The position numbers were made by a program, and so were the translations under genes. DNA of 64,000 nt, from positions 1-64,000 of the forward strand of contig NZ_FNQV01000014.1 of NCBI RefSeq assembly GCF_900107735.1, given 5' to 3'. Source of the DNA: Bowdeniella nasicola. GTDB lineage: Bacteria > Actinomycetota > Actinomycetes > Actinomycetales > Actinomycetaceae. The number at the start of each line of letters is the position of its first letter. Position 1 is the stretch's first letter. Below, piece after piece: positions 36,861 to 45,772 of this stretch. The notes under the pieces are model-generated. The model did no database searches and was not told the origin of the DNA. It was given only the letters and a program-made list of their open reading frames with translations.

Positions 36861-37408
36861 GCAAGGACATGTTTCCGCGCGAGTCTCGCTTCAGCGAGGG
36901 GTACGACATCGAGCAGGTCGAGGAGTTCTTCACCCGAGCTCGCGATTCCTACGAGGCGGATGCCGGCACGCGCTCCATGAGCGATCAGGACGTGCGCAAC
37001 ATTGCTTTCGAGCAGGTGCGCGGCGGCTACCGCTTCGCCGCCGTTGACGCGGCCCTGGACCGCCTCGAGGTCGCCTTCGTCAAGCGCCGCCGCGCCGACT
37101 TCATCGCCGCCAACGGCCAGGAAGCCTGGATGGACCACATTGCCGAGCTTGCCAAGACGCTCTACCCGCGCCTGCAGCGCCCCGCCGGCGAGCGCTTCGC
37201 CGACGCTGAGGGCAGCGGCTATGCCAAAAAGGACGTCGATGAGCTGATGGAGACGCTCGTGTCGTATTTTGACGACGGCGCTGACCTCACGAGCCACGAC
37301 ATTCGGCACGCGGACTTTCCCGCCGCCCGCGGCTCGAAGGCCTACAGCGAGAACGTCGTCGACGCCTATCTCGATCGGGTCGCCGAAGTCCTACTGGCGG
37401 TCGAGTAG
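36857..37408 (+). CDS. DivIVA-domain protein
   Basis: A 183-residue protein with repeated DivIVA-like motifs: [22 protein letters not shown], then [21 protein letters not shown], and later [18 protein letters not shown] and [19 protein letters not shown]. DivIVA proteins sense curved membrane and recruit partners at poles and septa. It overlaps rlmN by four bases and dxr by one base, so it is tightly coupled. Its role is inferred from the domain only. Confidence 0.85.
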   Translation: MSKDMFPRESRFSEGYDIEQVEEFFTRARDSYEADAGTRSMSDQDVRNIAFEQVRGGYRFAAVDAALDRLEVAFVKRRRADFIAANGQEAWMDHIAELAKTLYPRLQRPAGERFADAEGSGYAKKDVDELMETLVSYFDDGADLTSHDIRHADFPAARGSKAYSENVVDAYLDRVAEVLLAVE

Positions 37409-38625
37409 TGGCCGCCCTCTTCGTCCTCGGGGCGACGGGATCGATCGGCACGCAGGCGCTGGATGTCGCCCGCGCCGAGCAGATGAGCGTTGCAGGCCTA
37501 GCCGCCGGCGGCGCGAACCTAGAGTTGCTCGTCGCCCAAACGGCCGAATTCACGCCCGAGGTAATCGCGATCGCCGATGAGCGCGGCGAAGCCGAGCTGC
37601 GCTCGCGGCTGGCCGAGGCCGGCGCCGGCCGTACCTTCGCCGCCCCCGACATCCTCATCGGAGCGGCCGCCGCCGCCGAGCTCGCGGGGCGCGCCCAAAG
37701 CGAGGACACCGTCCTCAACGGCATCACGGGCTCGATCGGCCTACCCGCCACGCTGTCGGCCCTTGCCACCGGCGCCCGCCTCGCCCTTGCCAACAAGGAG
37801 TCGCTCGTCGTCGGTGGCGCCCTCGTCGCCGAGGCCATGACGCGCCCGGGCCAGATCGTGCCCGTCGACTCCGAGCACTCCGCGATGTTCCAGGCGCTCG
37901 CCGCCGGCACCCACCACCGGGGCCTGTGCAGCGAAAACCTCGACGGCGAGTCCAACGTCGCGCGCCTCGTCCTGACCGCCTCGGGCGGGCCCTTCCGCGG
38001 CAGGACCCGCGCCGAGCTCGATGCCGTCACCCCGGAGCAGGCGCTCGCCCACCCGACGTGGGACATGGGCCCCGTCGTGACGATCAACTCCTCCACCCTC
38101 ATGAACAAGGGCCTGGAGCTCATCGAAGCCCAGCTCCTGTTTGACGTCGACGCCGCGAATATCGACGTCGTCGTCCACCCGCAATCGATCGTCCACTCCA
38201 TGGTGGCCTTCGTTGACGGCTCGACGATCGCCCAGGCCTCCCCGCCCAACATGCGCCTGCCGATCGCCCTCGCCTTGACCTGGCCGCAGCGCACCTACCC
38301 GGCGCCCGCCTGCCAGTGGGATGCGCCGACGAACTGGACCTTTGAGCCCGTGGACACCGAAACCTTCCCCGCGACCGAACTCGCGCGCGCCGCCGTCGCC
38401 GCATCCCCCACGCACCCGGCCGTGCTCAACGCCGCCAATGAGGCGTGCGTCGCACAGTTCCTTTCCGGGAACATCGCCTACCTCGCGATCGTTGATACCG
38501 TCAGCGAGGTGCTGGCCGCCCACCGGTGGGATTCCGGTAGGACGCCAAGCCTCGACGACCTCGCCGAGCTCGATGCCTGGGCCCGGCGCGAAGCGAGCGA
38601 AAGGTTGAGCGCGTGTCATACCTGA
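37408..38625 (+). CDS. dxr: 1-deoxy-D-xylulose 5-phosphate reductoisomerase
   Basis: Dxr forms methylerythritol 4-phosphate, the committed step of the MEP isoprenoid route, using NADPH and a metal. Motifs are LGATGSIGTQALDV, LANKESLVVGG, PVDSEHSAMFQ, SGGPFR, PTWDMGPVVTINSSTLMNKGLELIEA and HPQSIVHSMV. The 405-residue length is normal. GTG overlaps the DivIVA stop by one base; it overlaps rseP by 13 bases. Confidence 0.96.
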   Translation: MAALFVLGATGSIGTQALDVARAEQMSVAGLAAGGANLELLVAQTAEFTPEVIAIADERGEAELRSRLAEAGAGRTFAAPDILIGAAAAAELAGRAQSEDTVLNGITGSIGLPATLSALATGARLALANKESLVVGGALVAEAMTRPGQIVPVDSEHSAMFQALAAGTHHRGLCSENLDGESNVARLVLTASGGPFRGRTRAELDAVTPEQALAHPTWDMGPVVTINSSTLMNKGLELIEAQLLFDVDAANIDVVVHPQSIVHSMVAFVDGSTIAQASPPNMRLPIALALTWPQRTYPAPACQWDAPTNWTFEPVDTETFPATELARAAVAASPTHPAVLNAANEACVAQFLSGNIAYLAIVDTVSEVLAAHRWDSGRTPSLDDLAELDAWARREASERLSACHT

Positions 38626-39884
38626 TCGGTATCGGGTTACTGATCGTTGGACTCCTCGTGTCCATCGCGCTGCACGAGGTCGGCCACATGTGGCCGGCGA
38701 AGAAGTTCGGCGTGAAGGTGCCGCAGTACTTCGTCGGCTTTGGCCCGACGCTGTGGTCGACGAAACGCGGCGAGACCGAATACGGCATCAAGGCGATCCC
38801 GCTCGGCGGCTACGTGCGCCTGGCGGGGATGTACCCGCCAGCCGAGGCGCTCGCCAAGGTCCCCGCCGATCGCCGCTCCCTGGCAAGCGCCGCCCGCGCC
38901 GAGGCCCTCGCGGACCTCGAGCCGGGGGAGGAGCACCGCGCCTTTTACCGCCTGTCGACGCCCAAAAAGATCATCGTCATGCTCGCCGGCCCGGTCATGA
39001 ACCTCATCATCGCGTTCGTGCTGCTCGCCGGAATCCTCATGGGTTGGGGGCTACCGGTCGCTTCGACGACGCTCGCCGACGTCCCCGCGTGCGCCACCGA
39101 GTCCGAGCCGTGCGATAGCCCCGGCGCCGCATACGCCGCGGGGTTGCGCCCCGGCGATACCATCACCGGCTTCGCGGGCAAGCCCATCCGCACCTGGGAG
39201 GATCTGCCCCGCGCGGTAGCGGAAAACGACCTGAAGCCGACGGAGATCACCTTCGTCTCCGACGGCGTCGAGCACACCGCGCCCATCACGCCCCAGCTGC
39301 GCAGCGTCACCCGCGTCGATGGCGAAGTCGTCGAACGGCCCGTCATTACCGTGATCGCCGGCCAGGAACGCAAGCCCGCGGCGTTCGGCGAGGTCGTCGC
39401 GATGACGAGCAAGGGCGTCACCGAGACGTTCAAGGTCATCGGGGCGCTGCCGATGCGGCTGTATGACGTGGCCCGCTCGCTCGTGACCGACGAGCCGCGC
39501 GAGGACGGCGTCATGTCGATTATTGGTGTGGGCCGCCTCGCCGGCGAGGTCGCGGCCACCCCGAGCGAGGGCGCCGCTACCGGCACTAGCGCCGGTCCCG
39601 GCTGGACCGACAAGATCATGTCGCTGCTTTCGCTCATCGCCTCGCTGAACATCGCGCTGTTCGCCTTCAACCTCATCCCGCTGCTGCCGCTGGACGGCGG
39701 CCACATCGCGGGGGCGCTGTATGAAGGCGCCCGGCGCCGCATCGCGCGCGCCTTCGGCCGGCCGGACCCGGGCCCGGTCGATACCGCGCGCATGCTGCCC
39801 TTGACCTACACCGTCTTCATCCTCCTGATCGGGATGACGTTGCTGCTCGGCTACGCCGATATCGTCAAACCAATCACGTTATAG
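38613..39884 (+). CDS. rseP: M50 site-2 intramembrane metalloprotease
   Basis: The protease cuts transmembrane segments, often anti-sigma factors (Rip1, Rv2869c, at the same place in mycobacteria). The zinc motif HEVGH is at 21-25 in the first helix; the second metal site is [16 protein letters not shown]-like domain lies around 150-250 ([18 protein letters not shown]). Four membrane segments fit. The target is not in the window. GTG 38613 overlaps dxr. Confidence 0.93.
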   Translation: MSYLIGIGLLIVGLLVSIALHEVGHMWPAKKFGVKVPQYFVGFGPTLWSTKRGETEYGIKAIPLGGYVRLAGMYPPAEALAKVPADRRSLASAARAEALADLEPGEEHRAFYRLSTPKKIIVMLAGPVMNLIIAFVLLAGILMGWGLPVASTTLADVPACATESEPCDSPGAAYAAGLRPGDTITGFAGKPIRTWEDLPRAVAENDLKPTEITFVSDGVEHTAPITPQLRSVTRVDGEVVERPVITVIAGQERKPAAFGEVVAMTSKGVTETFKVIGALPMRLYDVARSLVTDEPREDGVMSIIGVGRLAGEVAATPSEGAATGTSAGPGWTDKIMSLLSLIASLNIALFAFNLIPLLPLDGGHIAGALYEGARRRIARAFGRPDPGPVDTARMLPLTYTVFILLIGMTLLLGYADIVKPITL

Positions 39885-39939
39885 CGGGCGCGATCCCTTC
39901 CCGAACGCACGCCCGCCCCAGCAGCGGTACCCTAGGGCT

Positions 39940-41106
39940 GTGACTACTCCGATCTCACTAGGCATGCCCCAGGTTAAGGAAGCCCCGCCCGTCCTCGCGC
40001 AGCGGCGCCCGACCCGCAAGATTAAGGTGGGCTCCGTCGAGGTCGGCGGCGATGCCCCCATCTCGGTGCAATCAATGACGACGACGAAGACTACGGACAT
40101 CGGCGCCACCTTGCAGCAAATCGCCGAGCTGACGGCCGCCGGCTGCGATATCGTGCGCGTCGCCTGCCCGAGCGCCGACGACGCCGAAGCGCTGCCGATC
40201 ATCGCTCGCAAGTCGACGATCCCCGTCATCGCCGATATCCACTTCCAGCCGCGCTACGTCTTTGCCGCGATCGAGGGCGGCTGCGCGGCCGTGCGCGTGA
40301 ACCCCGGTAATATCCGCAAGTTCGACGATCAGGTCAAGGAGATCGCCCAGGCCGCGAAGGACCACGGCACCTCCATCCGCATCGGCGTGAACGCCGGCTC
40401 GCTGGATCCGCGCCTGCTGGAAAAGTACGGCTCGGCCACCCCCGAGGCCCTCGTCGAGTCCGCCGTATGGGAAGCCTCGCTGTTCGAGGAACACGATTTT
40501 CACGACTTCAAGATCTCGGTCAAGCACCACGACCCGGTCGTCATGGTGCAGGCCTATGAGATGCTCTCCGAGCGCGGTGACTGGCCACTGCACCTCGGCG
40601 TGACGGAGGCCGGCCCGGCCTTCCAGGGCACGATCAAGTCCGCCGTCGCCTTCGGCGCGCTGCTATCCAAGGGCATTGGAGACACGATCCGCGTCTCGCT
40701 GTCGGCGCCGCCGGTCGAAGAGGTCAAGGTCGGCATCCAGATCCTGCAGTCGCTGAACCTGCGGCCAAAGAAGCTCGAGATCGTCTCCTGCCCCTCGTGC
40801 GGCCGCGCCCAGGTCGATGTCTATAAGCTCGCCGACGAGGTCACTGAAGGCCTCAAGGACGTTACCGTGCCGCTGCGCGTCGCCGTCATGGGCTGCATCG
40901 TCAACGGCCCGGGCGAGGCCCGCGAAGCCGATCTCGGCGTCGCCTCCGGTAACGGCAAGGGCCAGATCTTCGTCAAGGGCGAGGTCATCAAGACGGTGCC
41001 CGAGGCTGAGATCGTGCAGACCCTCATCGCCGAAGCCCAGCGCATCGCCGAACAGATGGAAGCCGAAGGTCACGCCTCCGGCGAACCGACCGTCGCCGTA
41101 AAGTAA
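39940..41106 (+). CDS. ispG: 4-hydroxy-3-methylbut-2-enyl diphosphate synthase
   Basis: IspG converts MEcPP to HMBPP with a [4Fe-4S] cluster, the sixth step of the MEP route. The TIM-barrel part has [31 protein letters not shown] and VRVNPGN. The cluster ligands are in [10 protein letters not shown] and [15 protein letters not shown]. It is 388 residues, with a GTG start. It follows rseP by 55 bases and completes dxr-rseP-ispG. Confidence 0.96.
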   Translation: MTTPISLGMPQVKEAPPVLAQRRPTRKIKVGSVEVGGDAPISVQSMTTTKTTDIGATLQQIAELTAAGCDIVRVACPSADDAEALPIIARKSTIPVIADIHFQPRYVFAAIEGGCAAVRVNPGNIRKFDDQVKEIAQAAKDHGTSIRIGVNAGSLDPRLLEKYGSATPEALVESAVWEASLFEEHDFHDFKISVKHHDPVVMVQAYEMLSERGDWPLHLGVTEAGPAFQGTIKSAVAFGALLSKGIGDTIRVSLSAPPVEEVKVGIQILQSLNLRPKKLEIVSCPSCGRAQVDVYKLADEVTEGLKDVTVPLRVAVMGCIVNGPGEAREADLGVASGNGKGQIFVKGEVIKTVPEAEIVQTLIAEAQRIAEQMEAEGHASGEPTVAVK

Positions 41107-41112
41107 GCCGCC

Positions 41113-42003
41113 GTGTTGCAGCGGTGGGCGCGACGCGGCGCGAGCCGAGGCCCTCAGATCCGGCCGGTCACGGCCCAAGACGTGGCGCTGCGCCACGCCG
41201 TCATCGAGCTGTGTGAAGCCGAACCCGTCACGGCGGTGATGATGCGCCGCCACGTCGATGCGATGGGCCGGCGCTCGGCAGCCTACGGCCAGCTCTATGC
41301 CCGAGTGCAGCAAACCGAGCGGGGACCGCGGGTGGATGCCGCCCTGTGGTCGGGCGCGAACCTCATCGCGCTCGGCTATCAAGACGCCCTTAATGATTTT
41401 GCGAAGCTGGCCGCGAGCCAGGGCCGGCGCTGCTCCTCGATCGTGGGGCATCTCGGCCATGTCGCCGGGCTGTGGGAGCAGCTGCGTGACGTATGGTCGC
41501 CACCGCGCGAAGAGCGCCTGGACCAGCCCGTCCTCGTCAAACGCCAGCCCTCGAGCGTCGCGCCCGATCCGCGGCTGCGCTTTGCCACCGTGGCCGATAC
41601 CGAGGCGATCGTCCCAGCCGCGATCGCGATGTACACCGAGGAAGTGGGCTATGACCCGCGGCGTTTTGGTGCGGGCTACGAGCACCACATCCGCTCCCAG
41701 ATCCGCGCGGGCCGCACCTTCGTCATTACGGAGGACGATACGCCCGGCTCGCCCGTGGTCTTCACAGCCGAGGTTGGGGTGCTGGCGGGCGACGTCGCGC
41801 AGATTCACGGCGTGTGGGTCGATCCACGCCTGCGGGGGCGCGGCATCGGCTCGGCGGCGATGGCCGGGGTGTGCGAGCTGACGACCGCCCACCTCGCCTC
41901 GACGGTGAGCCTGTACGTCAACTCCTATAACGCGCCGGCGATGCGAATCTATCAGCGCACCGGCTTCGAACAGGTCGCCACCTTCGCGACGATTTTGTTC
42001 TAG
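41113..42003 (+). CDS. GNAT acetyltransferase with N-terminal DUF4081
   Basis: A 296-residue protein matching the Rv2867c family beside ispG. The N-terminal DUF4081 region (about 15-140) is a degenerate GNAT half. The C-terminal GNAT domain (about 155-296) has VWVDPRLRGRGIGSAAMAGVCEL, the acetyl-CoA loop, and NAPAMRIYQRTGFEQVATFATILF. The substrate is unknown. It is seven bases after ispG and ends at a strong hairpin. Confidence 0.88.
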   Translation: MLQRWARRGASRGPQIRPVTAQDVALRHAVIELCEAEPVTAVMMRRHVDAMGRRSAAYGQLYARVQQTERGPRVDAALWSGANLIALGYQDALNDFAKLAASQGRRCSSIVGHLGHVAGLWEQLRDVWSPPREERLDQPVLVKRQPSSVAPDPRLRFATVADTEAIVPAAIAMYTEEVGYDPRRFGAGYEHHIRSQIRAGRTFVITEDDTPGSPVVFTAEVGVLAGDVAQIHGVWVDPRLRGRGIGSAAMAGVCELTTAHLASTVSLYVNSYNAPAMRIYQRTGFEQVATFATILF

Positions 42004-42013
42004 ACACGACAAA

Positions 42014-42047
42014 GGCGGCCGACACGATCTCAATCGTGCCGGCCGCC
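42014..42047. terminator. Bidirectional hairpin between GNAT and subtilase genes
   Basis: ggcggccg-a-cacgat pairs with atcgtg-c-cggccgcc over the loop ctca (14 pairs and one mismatch). It lies between two convergent stops (42003 and 42058), so it can end both transcripts. gtcgtatc follows. Confidence 0.8.
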
Positions 42048-42057
42048 GTCGTATCGG

Positions 42058-45000
42058 CTACTTGATCTTCAGGTTCAGAAGTTCAGCTTGGTTGCCGACC
42101 TTGTTGTGGAAGTGGAAGTAGAGCACGTCCTGCTTGTCGTCTCCACCCTGGGCGTTCAGTGCGTTGGGGCGCGGGTTTTCGGGGAAGACCTTGAACGGGA
42201 TGGGCTCGCCATCAGCGCTCACGTCGATCCCCGTCACACCGAGGTTGGATCCGAAGGAGATGCGGGGCTTAGCCGCGTTGTACTCAAAGACCACGGCGTC
42301 GGTCTCACCGGAGGCGAGGCCTTCTTCCTGGCTGGCCGAGGCGTACCAGGAGTTACCGATCGCGCGGATCGTCAGCGGCAGGTCGCCACCAGCGATCTCG
42401 GCCGGCGTGAAGCCGACCGCAGTCAGGTCGAACGGCAGCGCCATGATGGAGCTATCGAACGTGTTCGTATCGAAGGCGCCCCCCGGCAGCTGGTTGACGA
42501 AGGAGATGCCGGTGTTGCGGCCCGTCAGGGCGTTAAACACGGCGACGATCGTCACGTCCGAACCATCCAGGCGCATCGCCTCAACCGAGTACGGCACGCC
42601 CTTGGCTACGACCTGCAGCGACAGGTAACCGGGCGCGGCCGGGGAAATCGGCCAGGCGCCGTAGGTCTCCAGACCCACGATGACCTGCGCGTCCTTCGCG
42701 ATCTCTTCCGGCGTACCGGTCAGTTCCTTGACGTTGGAGCGAACACCGACGCGCTTGATGTCGGTGGACTTCAGCAGCTCCGCGTATTCCGCGTCGGCCT
42801 CATCCACGACCTTCTCCGGCGAGGACGCCACGAACTCGAGCGGCAGGGCAGCTGGGAAGAAGTCGTTGACGACGCCGTCGTAGGCGCTCGGGTAGCTGAA
42901 GGACTTGCCGTTAGCGGTCAGAGTGCCGTCGTTCGTCTTCTTATCGAGCTTGGCCTTCGCTTTCAGGTTGGCGACGGGCTTGACCGCTGCCGAGACGGGC
43001 AGGCGCAGCTCGCCGCCCTCGGGAGCGCCGGTGCCCTTGGCAACGAGACGGCCCGTCGGCGTAGAGATGAACTCGCGCAGCAGCTCGACACCGCCCAGGG
43101 CGGCCACAGTCTGCGACAGCTCCATCGTCGGGTCGATGACCTTGGAGAAGTTCTTCGGGTTGATCGTGAGCTTGACCGAAACCTCGACCTGGCCGCCGGC
43201 GGGCACCGAGACCTTCGCGGGCGTCACGGTGTAGGTGACGCCGGGAACCTTGGTGGCCTCGACGTAGGACAGGTTGAGGGCAGCGGCCTTATCGCCGGTG
43301 TTCTGGATCGTCACCTTGCGCTGGGCGTTGAAGGTGTTGTCAGCGAACTCGACGGCACCGAAGTTCACCGAAGCAAGCTGCGGGTTGGCCGAATCGAACA
43401 TCACGATGTGGTTATCCACGCCGGCCTTGGCATCAACACGGCCGGTGCCAACGCGCTGCGGCCCGAAGACACCCTTATCGGAGGTGATGTCGTGGAAGGC
43501 GGTGTTCATGACGCCGGCCTTGAGCTGAACAGCGTTCCACTTCGGGTGCGCCTGCTTGACGAGGGCGGTGACGCCGGCGACGTGCGGGGTCGCCATCGAG
43601 GTGCCGGTCATGGTAGCCGGGCCGTTGCCGCTACCAACCGCGGCCGAGACGATCTGGGTGCCGGGGGCAGCTACGTCGGGCTTGACGATACCGAAGGAGC
43701 CGTGCACGCCACGCGAGGACGACGGGTTCAGCTTGTCAGCGTTGTTCGCGTCGAATTCGCGGATCGCGCTGATGCCGTCCTTGGTGAAGGTGACCGAGAC
43801 CGGTCCCGCTGCGAGCGCCGCTTCGACCTTGGCGGTGTTATCGGCCGTGAGCTGGAAGCCCGGAATCGTGGCGTTGCCTGCGATGCCCGAGGTGAACTCG
43901 TTGACCGAGGACTTCAGCACGACGCCTGCGGCGCCCGCAGCCTCGAGGTTATTGAATCGGGCGGCCGAACCACAGGCGAGGGCAGGCGTGTCGATCCAGT
44001 CGATCAGCACGGCCTTGCCGGCAACCTTCGCGGCGTCCTCAGCCGACAGCGGCTGGCAGGCCTCGGAGTTCGCGCCGGTCAGGGCAACACCGTCCTGCGG
44101 GCCGACGACATCCGAGGGCCACACGTAGTTCACCGAGTACTGGCCGGCGAGCTTTTCTTCTGAGCCGTTCAGGTTGAACGTGGCTGCGTCGAAGTAGGAG
44201 ACGCCGTTGGTGGAGTTTGCCACCGTCAGCGAGGAGGTCGCGTTGCCGGGGGAGCCACCAATGTCGTACTGGTCGCCGTCGTTACCGGAAGCGACGACGG
44301 AGACTATGCCGCGCTCCTTGAACAGGGCATCGACGATGAGGTTTTCGGGATCTCCCGCGGGGGCGTAGGTGCCGCCGAGGCTCATGTTGACGATGTCGAC
44401 CTTGGGCCACTTGTAGGAGCCATCATCGTTCTTGGCGAGCAGCTCATCCAGGGCGGCCGGCACATAGCCGGTGGATCCCGCGCAGCCGAAGACCTTGAAC
44501 GCGAGGATGTTGGCTTCCGGTGCCGAGCCCGGAGCAACCTTGAAGGTGTTGAGATCCTCGGCGATCAGCGCCGAGTAATCTCCCGTGAAGGTCTCGCCTT
44601 CTGCGGTGACGCCCATGCCAGCGGCCGTGCCGGCCACGTGCGTGCCGTGGCCGCCGGAGCGGCTGATGCGCGGATCCGCGTTACACACGTCGGGATCGAT
44701 GTCGATGGGGTTGGGGTCCGGGACCGCGACGCGCGAGCCGAGAGAACCGGAGGGGGAATACGTTTCACCAACGAAGTCCCAACCGCCGATGACGTTGCCG
44801 ATGGGCCATTCGGGGGCGACGGTGCGCGCGGCCTCGTCGCGGTAGGGCGTGTAGTCGCCCGTGCCACCGAAGGTCTTATGGGTGAAGTCGACGCCGGAGT
44901 CGATGACGGCGATCGTGACGTCCTTACCCGTAGCGCCCGAGTACTGCCAGGCATCCAGGGCGCTCGTCAGCTGGTTGCTGCCAGCATTGGACGGGGTGCG

Positions 45001-45438
45001 CAGCGTCAGGGGACGAATCGCTACCACGTCATCGCGCTCGGCGAGCTTGGTCAGCGCTTCCGAATCGGCCTGGACCGCGAAGCCGGAGATGGCATTCGTC
45101 GTCGTGTACAGGACTTCGGCGCTGGAATCGGTCAGGGCACCGGCAACTTCCTTCGCCTTATCTTCGACCTTCTTCTTTGCCACGGAGGCCTTTTCGCCCG
45201 CGTCCGTCGCATCCACAACAGTGCGGGCCGCGACCTGCACGAAGGCATAGACGCGGCCCTTATCGAGATTGGAGACGATCTTGTCCGAGGGGGAGATCTT
45301 TGCTGCAGCAACCGCCGCCTTGAGCTCCGAGATATCCGGATTCGGCGAGGGGGCAGCTGCGACGGGTGCGGCGAGCGATAACGCGACGGCAATACCGGCG
45401 GGAATCGCAACCGCACGACGGTGGTATCTACCTGGCAT
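42058..45438 (-). CDS. Secreted subtilisin-like serine protease (paralogue A, no sorting signal)
   Basis: An 1126-residue S8 protease. The signal peptide is 1-29 (AIPAGIAVALSLAAPVAAA). A propeptide-like inhibitor domain runs to about 150. The catalytic domain has Asp180 (AVIDSGVD), His264 (GGHGTHVAGTAAG), Asn386 and Ser614 (MTGTSMATPHVAG). A PA domain is inserted at about 425-555. Beta-rich domains, including an Fn3-like region, follow. The protein ends GNQAELLNLKIK with no LPxTG, so it is probably released. It is closely related to B at 45773-49453; the two are identical over about 100 residues around 301-400. The ATG at 45438 is preceded by ATAGGAC, as in B. Confidence 0.93.
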   Translation of the reverse strand: MPGRYHRRAVAIPAGIAVALSLAAPVAAAPSPNPDISELKAAVAAAKISPSDKIVSNLDKGRVYAFVQVAARTVVDATDAGEKASVAKKKVEDKAKEVAGALTDSSAEVLYTTTNAISGFAVQADSEALTKLAERDDVVAIRPLTLRTPSNAGSNQLTSALDAWQYSGATGKDVTIAVIDSGVDFTHKTFGGTGDYTPYRDEAARTVAPEWPIGNVIGGWDFVGETYSPSGSLGSRVAVPDPNPIDIDPDVCNADPRISRSGGHGTHVAGTAAGMGVTAEGETFTGDYSALIAEDLNTFKVAPGSAPEANILAFKVFGCAGSTGYVPAALDELLAKNDDGSYKWPKVDIVNMSLGGTYAPAGDPENLIVDALFKERGIVSVVASGNDGDQYDIGGSPGNATSSLTVANSTNGVSYFDAATFNLNGSEEKLAGQYSVNYVWPSDVVGPQDGVALTGANSEACQPLSAEDAAKVAGKAVLIDWIDTPALACGSAARFNNLEAAGAAGVVLKSSVNEFTSGIAGNATIPGFQLTADNTAKVEAALAAGPVSVTFTKDGISAIREFDANNADKLNPSSSRGVHGSFGIVKPDVAAPGTQIVSAAVGSGNGPATMTGTSMATPHVAGVTALVKQAHPKWNAVQLKAGVMNTAFHDITSDKGVFGPQRVGTGRVDAKAGVDNHIVMFDSANPQLASVNFGAVEFADNTFNAQRKVTIQNTGDKAAALNLSYVEATKVPGVTYTVTPAKVSVPAGGQVEVSVKLTINPKNFSKVIDPTMELSQTVAALGGVELLREFISTPTGRLVAKGTGAPEGGELRLPVSAAVKPVANLKAKAKLDKKTNDGTLTANGKSFSYPSAYDGVVNDFFPAALPLEFVASSPEKVVDEADAEYAELLKSTDIKRVGVRSNVKELTGTPEEIAKDAQVIVGLETYGAWPISPAAPGYLSLQVVAKGVPYSVEAMRLDGSDVTIVAVFNALTGRNTGISFVNQLPGGAFDTNTFDSSIMALPFDLTAVGFTPAEIAGGDLPLTIRAIGNSWYASASQEEGLASGETDAVVFEYNAAKPRISFGSNLGVTGIDVSADGEPIPFKVFPENPRPNALNAQGGDDKQDVLYFHFHNKVGNQAELLNLKIK

Positions 45439-45459
45439 CGGCAGTCCTATCGTGAGGGG

Positions 45460-45491
45460 ATCTAACTTCAGGTGTGTTGAGGGTCACTCGA
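45460..45491 (-). promoter_or_regulatory. Putative promoter of subtilase A with shared 18-base box
   Basis: Plus-strand gtgttgagggtcactcga (45474-45491) matches, with one difference, a box at the same distance (35-36 bases) from the ATG of subtilase B. Read on the minus strand it contains GTGACC as a possible -35, and TTAGAT (45460-45465) lies 16 bases further as a possible -10. Conservation between paralogues supports function. Confidence 0.5.
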
Positions 45492-45639
45492 CTCTGGACA
45501 TCCTACGATCAAAAATGTCGCCCGTCATGTACCAGCTCAATCCGCCATGAAGTCGCAGGGCAGAATCGTTACCATTTCGTCACCTAATAGCCAGGATCTG
45601 CGCCACACTCTTTCCGCATCATCTCGCGGTTCTGTCTCG

Positions 45640-45676
45640 TTTAGCTCTTCTTGACTGCCAGTTTAGGAGAGCTAAA
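45640..45676. repeat. Inverted repeat, 9-base arms
   Basis: tttagctct (45640-45648) is the exact reverse complement of agagctaaa (45668-45676), 19 bases apart. The right arm also nests tttag/ctaaa. Within it, TTGACT (45651) and TAAAAA (45673) make a plus-strand promoter-like pair with a 16-base spacer. It may be an operator or part of a small RNA promoter. Confidence 0.45.
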
Positions 45677-45724
45677 AAACTCGAAGTATTCTTCCCCGAA
45701 ATTCGGCATGTCGGCAACGCCAAC

Positions 45725-45756
45725 GGGCCGGGTCCCACCGTGGTGGAACCCGGCCC
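45725..45756. terminator. Hairpin terminator after subtilase B
   Basis: gggccgggt pairs with acccggccc; inside, ccacc pairs with ggtgg around gt, with one mismatch between the two stems. It starts 17 bases downstream of the minus-strand stop at 45773. It could also end a plus-strand transcript from about 45685. Confidence 0.75.
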
Positions 45757-45772
45757 GCGGGGCTCGGATCGG

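Larger units (their letters stand above)
45439..45772. other. Intergenic region between the two subtilase genes
   Basis: No convincing protein gene is seen here. From left to right it holds the putative promoter of paralogue A (45460-45491), a more AT-rich middle, a 9-base inverted repeat with a plus-strand promoter-like pair (45640-45678), and the terminator of paralogue B (45725-45756). Confidence 0.6.

Noticed and set aside
42088-44163. 691-residue plus-strand frame
   Set aside because: It is the antisense of subtilase A; the protease has signal peptide and catalytic triad.
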